A stretch of 39,152 nt of DNA, from contig JALGZR010000051.1 of the NCBI GenBank assembly GCA_025774805.1, positions 1 to 39,152 of the forward strand. Reading direction: 5' to 3'. This stretch comes from a bacterium (GTDB taxonomy: Bacteria > ARS69). Positions 1 through 8,291 of the stretch are shown one piece after another. The translations under genes and the position numbers were made by a program. How positions within the stretch are numbered: the stretch's first letter is position 1; every line of letters begins with the position of its first letter. Under the pieces are notes generated by a model. The model did no database searches, was not told the origin of the DNA, and worked only from the letters and a program-made list of their open reading frames with translations.

Positions 1-17
1 CAGATGGAGGTATGGCC

Positions 18-683
18 ATGAATCCTCTGCACTGGCTCATTAGCCAGTGCAGGCGGCCGAGAGGATTGGCTGGATGGCTCCTAGCACGGGGCATGAATAG
101 AGCTCATGCTCCGATGACGGATTGGGCACTATCTCTGATCTCGATGCAAGACTCGAGAACCGTGCTTGACATTGGATGTGGAGGCGGAGGGGCGCTTCTC
201 AAACTCTCTGAGCTTGCTCCCCAGGCAGAACTTCACGGCATTGACTACTCGCCGCAGTCTCTGGGTGTAGCTGCGCGTACCAATAGGCGGCTTATGGAAC
301 AGGGAAGAGTATTTCTTCGAGAGGCAGATGTGTCAGATCTTCCGTATGACGATGGGCGCTTCGATTTGATTGTGGCGATCAACTCCCATTATCTTTGGCC
401 AGATCTCGAAGCAGGCCTTGGCGAGATTATGCGCGTGTTGCAGCCTCGTGGGTCAGTCGCTCTGGCTGGAGGAGAATACTTCGGGGGGAAACACGACACA
501 CGCAATAGGAAACTCGCCTCAAACGGGCGCATGAACTGCCAGACACTACCTGAATTGCGTGACATTCTGTCCGAAGCCGGATACTCGGGTACGGTGATTC
601 ACGAGGAATGGAACAAGGGATGGTTCTGTGTCGTAGGCCACAAGCCTGTATTCGATGTGGAGGAAACTGCGCCTCCCACCTAA
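18..683 (+). CDS. Class I SAM-dependent methyltransferase
   Basis: Predicted cytoplasmic methyltransferase of about 221 residues, with no signal peptide or membrane segment. Motif I is VLDIGCGGGGAL, the SAM-binding glycine loop. An acidic strand end follows (HGIDYSP), then ADVSDLPYDDGRFD and the post-motif FDLIVAINSHYLW. This order is that of the Methyltransf_11/25 families; the substrate cannot be read from it. Two ATGs lie close together at 12 and 18. I prefer 18 because GGAGG at 6-10 is then 7 bases upstream, whereas it would be only 1 base from the ATG at 12. Base composition is clearly less GC-rich, with many A/T third positions, than the rest of the window. With the recombinase remnant just downstream, this suggests horizontal acquisition. 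The promoter lies outside the window. Confidence 0.85.
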   Translation: MNPLHWLISQCRRPRGLAGWLLARGMNRAHAPMTDWALSLISMQDSRTVLDIGCGGGGALLKLSELAPQAELHGIDYSPQSLGVAARTNRRLMEQGRVFLREADVSDLPYDDGRFDLIVAINSHYLWPDLEAGLGEIMRVLQPRGSVALAGGEYFGGKHDTRNRKLASNGRMNCQTLPELRDILSEAGYSGTVIHEEWNKGWFCVVGHKPVFDVEETAPPT

Positions 684-769
684 CACCTGTGACCTGCCCC
701 CGTGAATTGTACCACTCCCTAAGTGACTACCCGGCGAGCCGGAGTGGCGGCGGCCTCGTCTTTCGTGCG

Positions 770-881
770 TCAGCCAGCGGCGCGATCCGCCCCCCTCACA
801 GCCGACTCCCTCGCCGCCGGGCTGAGGTGGGTGTACCGCTGGGTCAGCGAAAGCTTGGGCTGGCGCTGTTGAGCCTAAGAA
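770..881 (-). pseudogene. Decayed 3' end of a tyrosine recombinase (integrase)
   Basis: On the minus strand, codons from about 856 down to a TGA at 772-770 read KLSLTQRYTHLSPAARES and end AVRGADRAAG. TQRYTHLSP is the hallmark of XerC/XerD-like and phage integrases and contains the catalytic tyrosine. The preceding bases (881-861) give FLGSTAP in another frame. This matches the usual LGHSSPKL box once a one-base shift and loss of the His are allowed. No catalytic core (H-x-x-R region) is found upstream, so this is a fragment, not a gene. The rest of the 684-990 gap holds no other coding signal. A TGTGACCTGCCCCCGTGA string at 688-705 resembles some IS3-family ends, but that resemblance is weak. 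Confidence 0.6.
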
Positions 882-990
882 GTGATGTTCCGTCTTTGGC
901 GCTGGGAATGGTTGACACGTCCTCTCCTCTCCGGCCAAACACGGTCCATGTGAGGCAGCTTGCCGCACACCGTCGAGCGCGGCGTGGGTC

Positions 991-2694
991 TCAGTAGTAG
1001 TACGCTCCGTCGAGGGCCGTCGATGGGTCACCGATTTCCGCGCCCCCGAGAATCACGACATGCGCAGCCCCCACCCCGTCGACGTAGACGATCGCCGCGT
1101 GGTTGAAAAACGGGGACCCTCCGGCGCCCGAGCTTCCACCGATCGTTTGGGATCCCGTGGCCCCGCCGAAGCTTCCGATCGTTCCGTCCAGATCGAAGGA
1201 TGCGTACTGGTGTTCCGTCGCGGAGCTGCCAGCTCCGTTGTACACGCCCCCGCTCACGAGGATCGTTCCGCCGGCCGCGAGCGCGGTGTGCTTCGCGACG
1301 GACTTGATGAGCGAGCTCGGGTTCTGCGTCCACGACACGGCCAGCGTGCGGTTCCGTATGTCGAGCGGATTGTAGTAGATGCGGGATGACTCGCTGTTCG
1401 AGGTGCTCGCGGAGCCGGGAGCCACCGTGCCCCCGTCGCCACCGACCACGTAGAGAGTGCCGGCAAACTGGACCGCCGCGGCGTAAGCCCGTGGTGCCGG
1501 GAGCGGCGTCTGCGCCTCCCACGGACCGAGGCGGCCGTCGAACGCAATGGGCGCCCGGTATACGCTCGCCATCGGTGCGTTCCCGCTCGTCGCCCCGCCG
1601 ATCACGTACAGCCACGAGCGGAAGAGAACGACCCCCGCGGAATGCAGCGGCTCCGGGAGCGCGTTCTCGATCCCCCAGCCCCCGACGGACCGATCGGAGG
1701 CGATCGTGGCCCGGTAAACGGAGGACTGCGGCGCGCCGGTCCCGTCCATTCCGCCGAGCACGTAGAGGTGACCGGCGTCCGTCGTGTCGACGAGCGCGTT
1801 GAACGGGGTCGCCAGCGTCATGCAGTGAAAGGCACGGGACGCGGGGAGCGAGGTCTCGGAAGCCCAGGAATGGATCGCGCCGGTGCCGTCGATCGAGGCG
1901 CGCCAGACGGCGGAGCTGGGAGAAAGACTTCCGTCCGCCCCGCCACTCACGTACAAGACGTTTGTCGTTCCCGCTTCCTCGCCGGAGAGGAACACGGCCT
2001 CGAGTCCTTGCGAGGCGGATGGAAGGGAGGTCGTGACCGTCCAATTGATCTGAGACGGGCTGAACGTCGCGCCGTCGCTGACCCGGAACGCGATTGAGTC
2101 AGTCACGCCCGTCGCAGTCTCGATCCAGACCGGCCCGTCGCCGGCGGCGTTCGGGACCGTGGTCACGATGAACTCGTCCGTCCAGTTGTCGTGGCTCACG
2201 ACGGTCGCGGCGATCTGCGTGCCACTATCGTCCGAGAACCAAACGGTGCCGCGATCCGCGAGGTCACCGAACGACTTCCCCTCGAAGATGATCGTGCTGC
2301 CGCGGATGCCACTCGGCTTCGAAACTCCGTTCACGCTCTGAAGCACCGGGCCGACGGCCCGGAAGGACTGCGGAAGGTCAGACGATTTGCCGCCGGGATT
2401 CGTCAACCGGACATCGTAGATCGAGCCGGCCGTGATCCCGTCCGGAGCGTAGGCGAGGACGGTGGTGGAGGCCGGAACCTCAACGGCGATCGCGGGAAGG
2501 CCGCTGAACGTGACGGTCGCCCCCGGGATGAAGTCGGATCCGGTGATGGCAACCTGGGTGCCGACAGTCCCGCTATCGGGAGCGAGTGAGGAGGCCACGG
2601 GCTGGAGATCGGGGCCCGCGGAGTCGTCGCCGCACCCGAAAGCCTGCGCGAGGATACCGAGAAGGATGAGAATTGTGAGAGTCGAGAACCGCAT
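991..2694 (-). CDS. Kelch-repeat lipoprotein with two IPT/TIG domains
   Basis: Predicted outer-surface or periplasmic lipoprotein of 567 residues. The N-terminus has a hydrophobic stretch ending in A-F-G-C with lipobox Cys21. Two IPT/TIG immunoglobulin-like domains follow at about 34-112 (VASSLAPDSGTVGTQVAITG) and 115-206 (GVSKPSGIRGSTIIFEGKSF). From about 214 to the end there are kelch-type blades, each with a VYRA/VWRA strand, a W-x-x-x-x-x-LP turn and an LYV(V/L)GG strand. They are typical of a beta-propeller that binds ligands or proteins; no catalytic residues are seen. The ATG is preceded by AGGAC at about 8 bases. The gene stands alone and is transcribed away from the 5-oxoprolinase gene. 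The ligand is unknown. Confidence 0.85.
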   Translation of the reverse strand: MRFSTLTILILLGILAQAFGCGDDSAGPDLQPVASSLAPDSGTVGTQVAITGSDFIPGATVTFSGLPAIAVEVPASTTVLAYAPDGITAGSIYDVRLTNPGGKSSDLPQSFRAVGPVLQSVNGVSKPSGIRGSTIIFEGKSFGDLADRGTVWFSDDSGTQIAATVVSHDNWTDEFIVTTVPNAAGDGPVWIETATGVTDSIAFRVSDGATFSPSQINWTVTTSLPSASQGLEAVFLSGEEAGTTNVLYVSGGADGSLSPSSAVWRASIDGTGAIHSWASETSLPASRAFHCMTLATPFNALVDTTDAGHLYVLGGMDGTGAPQSSVYRATIASDRSVGGWGIENALPEPLHSAGVVLFRSWLYVIGGATSGNAPMASVYRAPIAFDGRLGPWEAQTPLPAPRAYAAAVQFAGTLYVVGGDGGTVAPGSASTSNSESSRIYYNPLDIRNRTLAVSWTQNPSSLIKSVAKHTALAAGGTILVSGGVYNGAGSSATEHQYASFDLDGTIGSFGGATGSQTIGGSSGAGGSPFFNHAAIVYVDGVGAAHVVILGGAEIGDPSTALDGAYYY

Positions 2695-3202
2695 GACGAG
2701 GTCCTGCCGGGGGAGCGGTGGGAAGGTAGCGATATGGATCCGGTGACCGGGGCAGTGCCTGTGAGAGGGGTCGGCAGGTTCGGGCCCGATTTTGAGCGGT
2801 ACTTGTCTGCAGCACCCACCTATTATGTCCGCGCCTCGACCGGAACGACATGTGACACGTCACCCTCGATTCTCATCAGACCGTAACGCGTTGCCACGGG
2901 CCCGAAAGCTCTTCTCCGGGTCACGTGGTGGGGCGGCTCGGTCGCCTCGCGTGCCGAGCGGGACGACCTTTGCCGCCGGCACGATTTCGGCTTCCGTTGC
3001 GCTGATCTCGCCGCGGCAGCCGATCGTTTTGCGGGCGTCCATGAATCCCCCTCTGCGCGACGAACGCCCGGAACCGACGACGGGAATCGGACTAGCTCCG
3101 CCGGTGCCGGGCAGCTAAACTAGCGACCCCTGCCACCGCAATCCGCTCGCCCGGCACTTCCGCGATGATTCGGCGGCGGCGCCCGGCGCTCGGGCCTCGG
3201 AA
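2695..3202. other. Gene-free divergent intergenic region
   Basis: This 508-base gap separates two divergent genes and must hold both promoters. I see no convincing -35/-10 pair. A small dyad, GTGAC-AC-GTCAC, lies at 2852-2863 and could be an operator, though it is short. A 60-codon minus-strand frame (2860-3042) has a good AGGGGG ribosome-binding site, but the product looks like no family I know and its composition is that of random GC-rich DNA. I do not call it a gene. Confidence 0.4.
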
Positions 3203-6200
3203 ATGGAAGTCATGTCCGAACGTCTCGATTCTTCGGGTTGGCAATTCTGGATCGACCGAGGCGGGACCTTCACCGACGTCGTCGCGCGGCACCCGGACGG
3301 AACGCTCTCCACCGGAAAGCTCCTCTCCGAGAACCGTGATCGCTACTCCGACGCCGCCGTCGAGGGGATCCGCTCTCTTCTGCATCTCGATTCCTCCGAA
3401 CCCATCCCCGGCTCCACGATCGAGATGATCAAGATGGGGACGACGCTCGGGACGAACGCGCTACTCGAGCGCAAGGGCGAGCGAACGGCGCTCGTGACTA
3501 CCAAGGGATTCGCCGACGCGCTCCGGATCGGGTATCAGAACCGCCCGAGGTTGTTCGATCTTCAGATCGTTCTTCCCAAGCCCCTTTCGGAGGTGGTCGT
3601 GGAAGTCGACGAGCGGATCTCGGCCCGAGGAGAGATCGTCGCCGCGCTGGATCGGGAGCGGGCGCGCGAGGACCTTGTCCGTGTCTTCGAAGAAGGGGTT
3701 AATTCGATTGCGATCGTTCTACTCCACGGATATCGATTCCCAGATCACGAGCGGGTCGTGGCCGAGATCGCAAGCGAGATCGGATTCTCTCAGATCTCCG
3801 TCTCGCATCGCGTGAGTCCTTTGATGAAGCTCGTGATTCGGGGCCACACGACAGTGGTAGATGCTTACGTTTCGCCCGGATTGCGCAGCTACATCGACGA
3901 AATTGCCGGCAAGATCGGTGAGGGCACGAGGCTCCTCTTCATGCAGTCGAATGGAGGGCTCGTCGACTCTCACCACTTTCGGGGAAAGGACAGCATCCTC
4001 TCGGGACCGGCGGGAGGAGTCGTGGGAGCGGTTCGCACCGCGGCGATGGCGGGCTTCGAGAAAATCATCACATTCGACATGGGCGGCACTTCGACCGACG
4101 TTTCTCATTTCGATGGCGAGTACGAGCGCACGGTCGAGAGCTCGGTCGGCGGCGTTTCGATGCGGGGTCCCATGATGAGGATTCACACCGTCGCCGCGGG
4201 GGGGGGCTCGATTCTGTTCTTCGACGGATCTCGCTACCGCGTGGGACCCGAGTCGGCGGGAGCGGACCCGGGACCGGCCTGCTACCGGCGAGGCGGCCCT
4301 CTCACGGTCACGGACTGCAACGTTCTCCTCGGGAAGATCCGCCCCGAGTTGTTTCCGAAGGTGTTCGGTGAAGTCGGAGATCAGGAAATCGACTCCGAGA
4401 TCGTGACGGCGCGTTTCGGCATATTGGCCCGTCGCATCCGGGAAGCGACCGGCGATACGCGAAGCCCCGTCGAGGTGGCGGACGGGTTTGTGAGAATCGC
4501 CGTGGAAAACATGGCGAACGCGATCAAGAGGGTCTCGATCGAGCGCGGGTATGACGTGACTGAGTACACCCTTTGCTGCTTCGGCGGCGCCGCCGGCCAA
4601 CACGCTTGCCTCGTCGCCGAGGCCCTGGGCATGAGCCGGGTGTTCCTCCACCCGCTGGCCGGCGTGCTCTCCGCCTACGGAATGGGGCTCGCCGAGACGC
4701 GGATTCTCCGAGAGCGGGCGATCGAGGAGACGCTCACCGCAGAGCTTCCCGAGCGACTCGCCCGTGATTTCGCCGAGCTTTCGCTCGGCGCTCGCGAGGA
4801 TTTGAGAGCGCAAGGCTCTGTCGGTCAGGTTACGGTACGAGAGAGGGTGCACGTGCGTTACGAAGGCACCGACTCCGCGCTCGTCGTCGACTACGGCGAC
4901 CGCGACGGGATCCTCGAAAACTTCGAAAGGGCGCACCGGCGACGATACGGTTTCGTCGTTCCTGGCAAAGGTTGCATCGTGGAGGCGGTCTCCGTCGAGG
5001 CGATCGGGGACGTAGACACTGTCATGGATCCGATCGTGGAGCGTGTTCCCCACCGCGAGGGAGCCAAACCTTTCGCCTTCCGGCCGGTTCACACCGGCGG
5101 GCGCGATTATCTCACACCGATCTACGAGCGCCTCGCACTCGCTCGGGGGGACACAATCGAGGGCCCGGCGATCCTCATCGAGTCCAATTCAACGACCGTC
5201 ATCGAGCCGGGCTGGAGCGGAGAGGTCACGCCTCGCAACCACCTCGTGCTGACCCGGACCGGTGCGGCAGCCGTCCGCGCCGAGGTCGCGAAGAGCGTGG
5301 ACCCGGTGATGCTGGAGATCTTCAACAACCTCTTCATGTCGGTCGCTGAGCAGATGGGTTCGGTGCTGGAGAGCACTGCTCATTCCGTCAATATCAAGGA
5401 GCGTCGCGATTTCTCCTGCGCCCTATTCGACAGTGATGGGCGCTTGGTTGCGAACGCGCCGCACATGCCGGTGCACCTCGGTTCGATGGGCGAGAGTGTC
5501 CGAGCCGTCGTCGAAAGGCGCGGGACTGAGATGCGGCCCGGCGACGTGTTTATCCTCAACGATCCCTACCGCGGAGGAACGCACCTTCCAGACATCACCG
5601 CAGTCACTCCATGGTTCCACCCCTCCGAACGTAGGCCGGTCTTCTTCGTCGCCGCCCGTGGCCACCACGCAGACGTCGGCGGCATCACTCCGGGATCCAT
5701 GCCTCCGGACAGCACGACAATCGAGGAGGAAGGGGTGCTGATCGACGACTTGCTGCTCGTTCGGGAAGGACGTTTTCGGGAGGCCGAGTTCCGGCGACTG
5801 CTTGGTTCGGGATCGTGGCCGGCGCGGAACCCGGACCAGAACGTGGCGGACCTGAAGGCCCAGATCGCCGCCTGCGAGAAAGGATCGCAGGAAATCCGGA
5901 GAATGACCGACCACTACGGGCTCGACGTCGTGCAGGCCTATGTCCGCCACGTACAGGACAACGCCGAGGAGCAGGTCCGTCGCGTGTTGGGCGTTCTCCG
6001 AAACGGTTCCTTCCGCCTTTCGCTGGACGATGGGAGCGTCATCCAAGTTCAGATCACGCTCGACCGAACAATCCGGAGCGGTACCATCGATTTCACGGGA
6101 ACCTCTTCTCAGCAGCCGACGAACTTCAACGCACCGCAGGCGGTCTGCCGGGCCGCCGTCCTCTACGTGTTTCGTACGCTCGTGAACGAAAACATCCCCA

Positions 6201-6862
6201 TGAACGAAGGCTGCCTGAAGCCTCTCCGGATCGTAATCCCCCAGGGATCCCTCCTGAATCCCGACCCCCCGGCCGCGGTCGTGGCCGGCAACGTGGAGAC
6301 TTCGCAGTGCATTACCGACGCCATGTACGGGGCGTTGGGAGTTCTCGCGGCTTCTCAGGGAACGATGAACAACTTCACCTTCGGCAACGAAACTCACCAG
6401 TACTACGAGACCGTGTGTGGAGGCTCAGGCGCCGGCCCTGATTTCGACGGCGCTGACGCGGTGCACACTCACATGACGAACTCGCGGCTCACCGATCCGG
6501 AGGTACTCGAGTGGCGGCTTCCGGTCCGCATCGAGGAGTTTCGCATTCGCCGAGGATCAGGTGGCGGTGGGCGCCGTCGCGGAGGAAACGGAGCCGTTCG
6601 CCGCATCAAGTTCCTGGCCCCGATGACCGCGGCCATTCTTTCGAGCCGCCGACGCGTGGCACCGTTTGGGCTGGCCGGAGGCGAACCAGGCGCGAAGGGG
6701 GAGAACTGGGTGGAACGCGACGGAGAGCGGATCGATCTTTCCGGCACCGACAAGATGGAAATGCTAGTCAACGACGTCTTCGTGATCGAAACGCCGGGTG
6801 GAGGCGGCTTTGGCGGGATCATTTCCGAAGGGCGAACAGTTGAACGTGAGGTCATTTGGTAG
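3203..6862 (+). CDS. Fused hydantoinase/5-oxoprolinase (HyuA-HyuB)
   Basis: Cytoplasmic ATP-dependent amidohydrolase of about 1219 residues, close to the length of full 5-oxoprolinases. The HyuA half (about 1-695) starts with the actin-like phosphate loop WIDRGGTFTDVVA (D18 to D25) and has a second nucleotide motif TFDMGGTSTDVS near 290-301. The HyuB half starts near 701 (VDPVMLEIFNNLFMSVAEQM). It has NDPYRGGTHLPDIT near 790, HMTNSRLTDPEVLEWRLPV near 1089 and the Gly/Arg-rich RRGSGGGGRRRGGNG near the end. Known members open 5-oxoproline to glutamate with ATP, or hydrolyse hydantoins or acetophenone-type carboxylation substrates; which applies here cannot be told from sequence. In many bacteria HyuA and HyuB are separate proteins. 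Starts at 3203 and 3212 are both possible because neither has a good ribosome-binding site. The gene stands alone. Confidence 0.9.
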   Translation: MEVMSERLDSSGWQFWIDRGGTFTDVVARHPDGTLSTGKLLSENRDRYSDAAVEGIRSLLHLDSSEPIPGSTIEMIKMGTTLGTNALLERKGERTALVTTKGFADALRIGYQNRPRLFDLQIVLPKPLSEVVVEVDERISARGEIVAALDRERAREDLVRVFEEGVNSIAIVLLHGYRFPDHERVVAEIASEIGFSQISVSHRVSPLMKLVIRGHTTVVDAYVSPGLRSYIDEIAGKIGEGTRLLFMQSNGGLVDSHHFRGKDSILSGPAGGVVGAVRTAAMAGFEKIITFDMGGTSTDVSHFDGEYERTVESSVGGVSMRGPMMRIHTVAAGGGSILFFDGSRYRVGPESAGADPGPACYRRGGPLTVTDCNVLLGKIRPELFPKVFGEVGDQEIDSEIVTARFGILARRIREATGDTRSPVEVADGFVRIAVENMANAIKRVSIERGYDVTEYTLCCFGGAAGQHACLVAEALGMSRVFLHPLAGVLSAYGMGLAETRILRERAIEETLTAELPERLARDFAELSLGAREDLRAQGSVGQVTVRERVHVRYEGTDSALVVDYGDRDGILENFERAHRRRYGFVVPGKGCIVEAVSVEAIGDVDTVMDPIVERVPHREGAKPFAFRPVHTGGRDYLTPIYERLALARGDTIEGPAILIESNSTTVIEPGWSGEVTPRNHLVLTRTGAAAVRAEVAKSVDPVMLEIFNNLFMSVAEQMGSVLESTAHSVNIKERRDFSCALFDSDGRLVANAPHMPVHLGSMGESVRAVVERRGTEMRPGDVFILNDPYRGGTHLPDITAVTPWFHPSERRPVFFVAARGHHADVGGITPGSMPPDSTTIEEEGVLIDDLLLVREGRFREAEFRRLLGSGSWPARNPDQNVADLKAQIAACEKGSQEIRRMTDHYGLDVVQAYVRHVQDNAEEQVRRVLGVLRNGSFRLSLDDGSVIQVQITLDRTIRSGTIDFTGTSSQQPTNFNAPQAVCRAAVLYVFRTLVNENIPMNEGCLKPLRIVIPQGSLLNPDPPAAVVAGNVETSQCITDAMYGALGVLAASQGTMNNFTFGNETHQYYETVCGGSGAGPDFDGADAVHTHMTNSRLTDPEVLEWRLPVRIEEFRIRRGSGGGGRRRGGNGAVRRIKFLAPMTAAILSSRRRVAPFGLAGGEPGAKGENWVERDGERIDLSGTDKMEMLVNDVFVIETPGGGGFGGIISEGRTVEREVIW

Positions 6863-7164
6863 GCGGGCGGTATGTCGTCGCAACTCGATGACTTGTGACC
6901 TGCCCGGACAGGACTGGTCTCGAGGCTCTCGCCCAACACTCCCGAGAGGCTTCGAGTCGTTCCATCGAGTCCTCCCCGTCCCCACCTTCTGCGTCCGGAC
7001 CGCGCGGGCACCGGCGCCCGATCTCCGCCGTGAATCGAGAGGATATCGGGCAGCCGGCGGGGGAGAGGCGAGGCAACGCAGTTCCCGCCGAACCGAAGAT
7101 CGGCGCCTTGACAAAACGGGTCGTGCCTACCCACCGCGACGTGTCCGGAGGCGGCCCCCACGGC
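6863..7164. other. Gene-free convergent intergenic region
   Basis: This 302-base gap lies between the 3' ends of two convergent genes. I find no intrinsic terminator with a T-tract and no protein-like frame. TGTGACCTGCCC at 6894-6905 repeats 12 bases of the gap after the first gene (688-699); this may be chance. A TTGACA at 7109-7114 has no -10 partner and no gene downstream on its strand. Confidence 0.4.
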
Positions 7165-8190
7165 TTACCTTAAGATGACCATTCGTCGGGAGAGGTCTTC
7201 CCCGGCTACGCTGAGTCGGTAGAAGTAGAGCCCACCGGCAACGCGCTGCCCTGTCGCATCCCGACGGTCCCAGGGCACAACGTATTCCCCAGGCCGCAGC
7301 ACCGCACGCGCGAGATCGGTCACCTTGCGACCGGCGACGTCGTACACCGATACCTCTGCGAGTGCGTGCCGCGCGACGGCGAATCGTATGGAGGTCGCGT
7401 TCGAAAACGGGTTCGGCGCGTTCTGCCATAGATCGAGGTAGACCGGAGCGGCATCGCCGGACGGGGAGACGCCGGTGACCGTCGATTTCCACGCGTCGTA
7501 GGCATCTTGGAGGAGATCGATCGGGTTCTGGATCGACGTCGTATTGTTGATGTTGAGATCGAGGAAGAGGCTGGACTCGAGGTCATCGGGCCTCGCGACG
7601 CGGATGAACGCGGAGATCGCCGGTTTGTTGGGTAGGCATCGCGTGTCGGCTCCGGGTACGTTTGCCCCTTGCAGGGCCGCCATCAGCTTGTCGGCCAGTG
7701 TTCCGGAAGTTGTCAGAAACGCCTGCTCCATTGCGTCCAGGATGTGCTGGCCCAGCAGGATGTTCCCGGCGATGGCGTAAGTCGGGGCCAGATTGTGATT
7801 CTTGTAGTCGGTGCAGTTCACACCGGTGTGGCCCGCACTCCTGCCGCCTCCGACGAGATCCACGATCCCGTACTGGCGAATGGTCGGATTTCCTTGAGCG
7901 TCATTCGCGACCAGCGAGTCGATGATCGCCTCCGGGGAGAGACCCTGGTCCATGAGACTATGGGCGTAGTTCTGATTCTGAGCGCGCCACCAAGCCTGGG
8001 TGTGAATCGCGCCGAGTCCCGGGTGAACATCGCTGATGATGATGGAGCCCGCGATGCAGGAGGCTCCCACACTCCCCACTTCCTGGGTGACGGGATCCAC
8101 GGCCACCATCGAGAAGGTGGCGCCAGCCACTGACGCGCCGAGGGCCGTCATGGCGAACGAGAGAGCCATCAAGAGTGTCCATCGTCTCAT
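7165..8190 (-). CDS. Secreted DUF1028 (Ntn-hydrolase-like) protein with sorting domain
   Basis: Exported protein of 341 residues. The signal peptide ends about residue 24 (SVAGA, then TFSMVAVDP). The mature N-terminus TFSMVAVDPVTQEVGSVG is the usual start of DUF1028, a family placed in the N-terminal-nucleophile hydrolase clan. Processing here would expose a Thr or Ser at or next to the N-terminus. The domain runs to about 240 (GVVG-like turns, GRSAGHTGVNC, YAIAGNILLGQHILDAMEQA, LADKLMAALQGANVPGADTR). From about 255 there is a FlgD-like sorting module: NAPNPFSNATSIRFAVA, VYDVAGRKV, GLYFYRLSVAGEDLSRRM. GGGGAG six bases upstream supports the ATG. The substrate is unknown. Cell-surface anchoring or secretion through a type IX-like route is inferred. 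Confidence 0.85.
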   Translation of the reverse strand: MRRWTLLMALSFAMTALGASVAGATFSMVAVDPVTQEVGSVGASCIAGSIIISDVHPGLGAIHTQAWWRAQNQNYAHSLMDQGLSPEAIIDSLVANDAQGNPTIRQYGIVDLVGGGRSAGHTGVNCTDYKNHNLAPTYAIAGNILLGQHILDAMEQAFLTTSGTLADKLMAALQGANVPGADTRCLPNKPAISAFIRVARPDDLESSLFLDLNINNTTSIQNPIDLLQDAYDAWKSTVTGVSPSGDAAPVYLDLWQNAPNPFSNATSIRFAVARHALAEVSVYDVAGRKVTDLARAVLRPGEYVVPWDRRDATGQRVAGGLYFYRLSVAGEDLSRRMVILR

Positions 8191-8291
8191 GTCATTCTCC
8201 CCTGGTTGCGTCCTTGAACTGCCCCCGTGAGCTTCCCCTGTGAATAGTGAACCGCCCGGAGGCGGAGCTTTCCGGCAGAGAGGGGATCAGG

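Noticed and set aside
2852-2863. GTGAC-AC-GTCAC dyad as an operator
   Set aside because: The arms are only five bases and no promoter is visible next to it. It is mentioned in the gap entry only.
2860-3042. 60-codon minus-strand frame with an AGGGGG ribosome-binding site
   Set aside because: There is no recognised family, signal peptide or neighbouring partner. A chance Shine-Dalgarno match is common in this DNA.
7109-7114. Perfect TTGACA in the convergent gap
   Set aside because: There is no -10 element at 16-18 bases and no plus-strand gene downstream.
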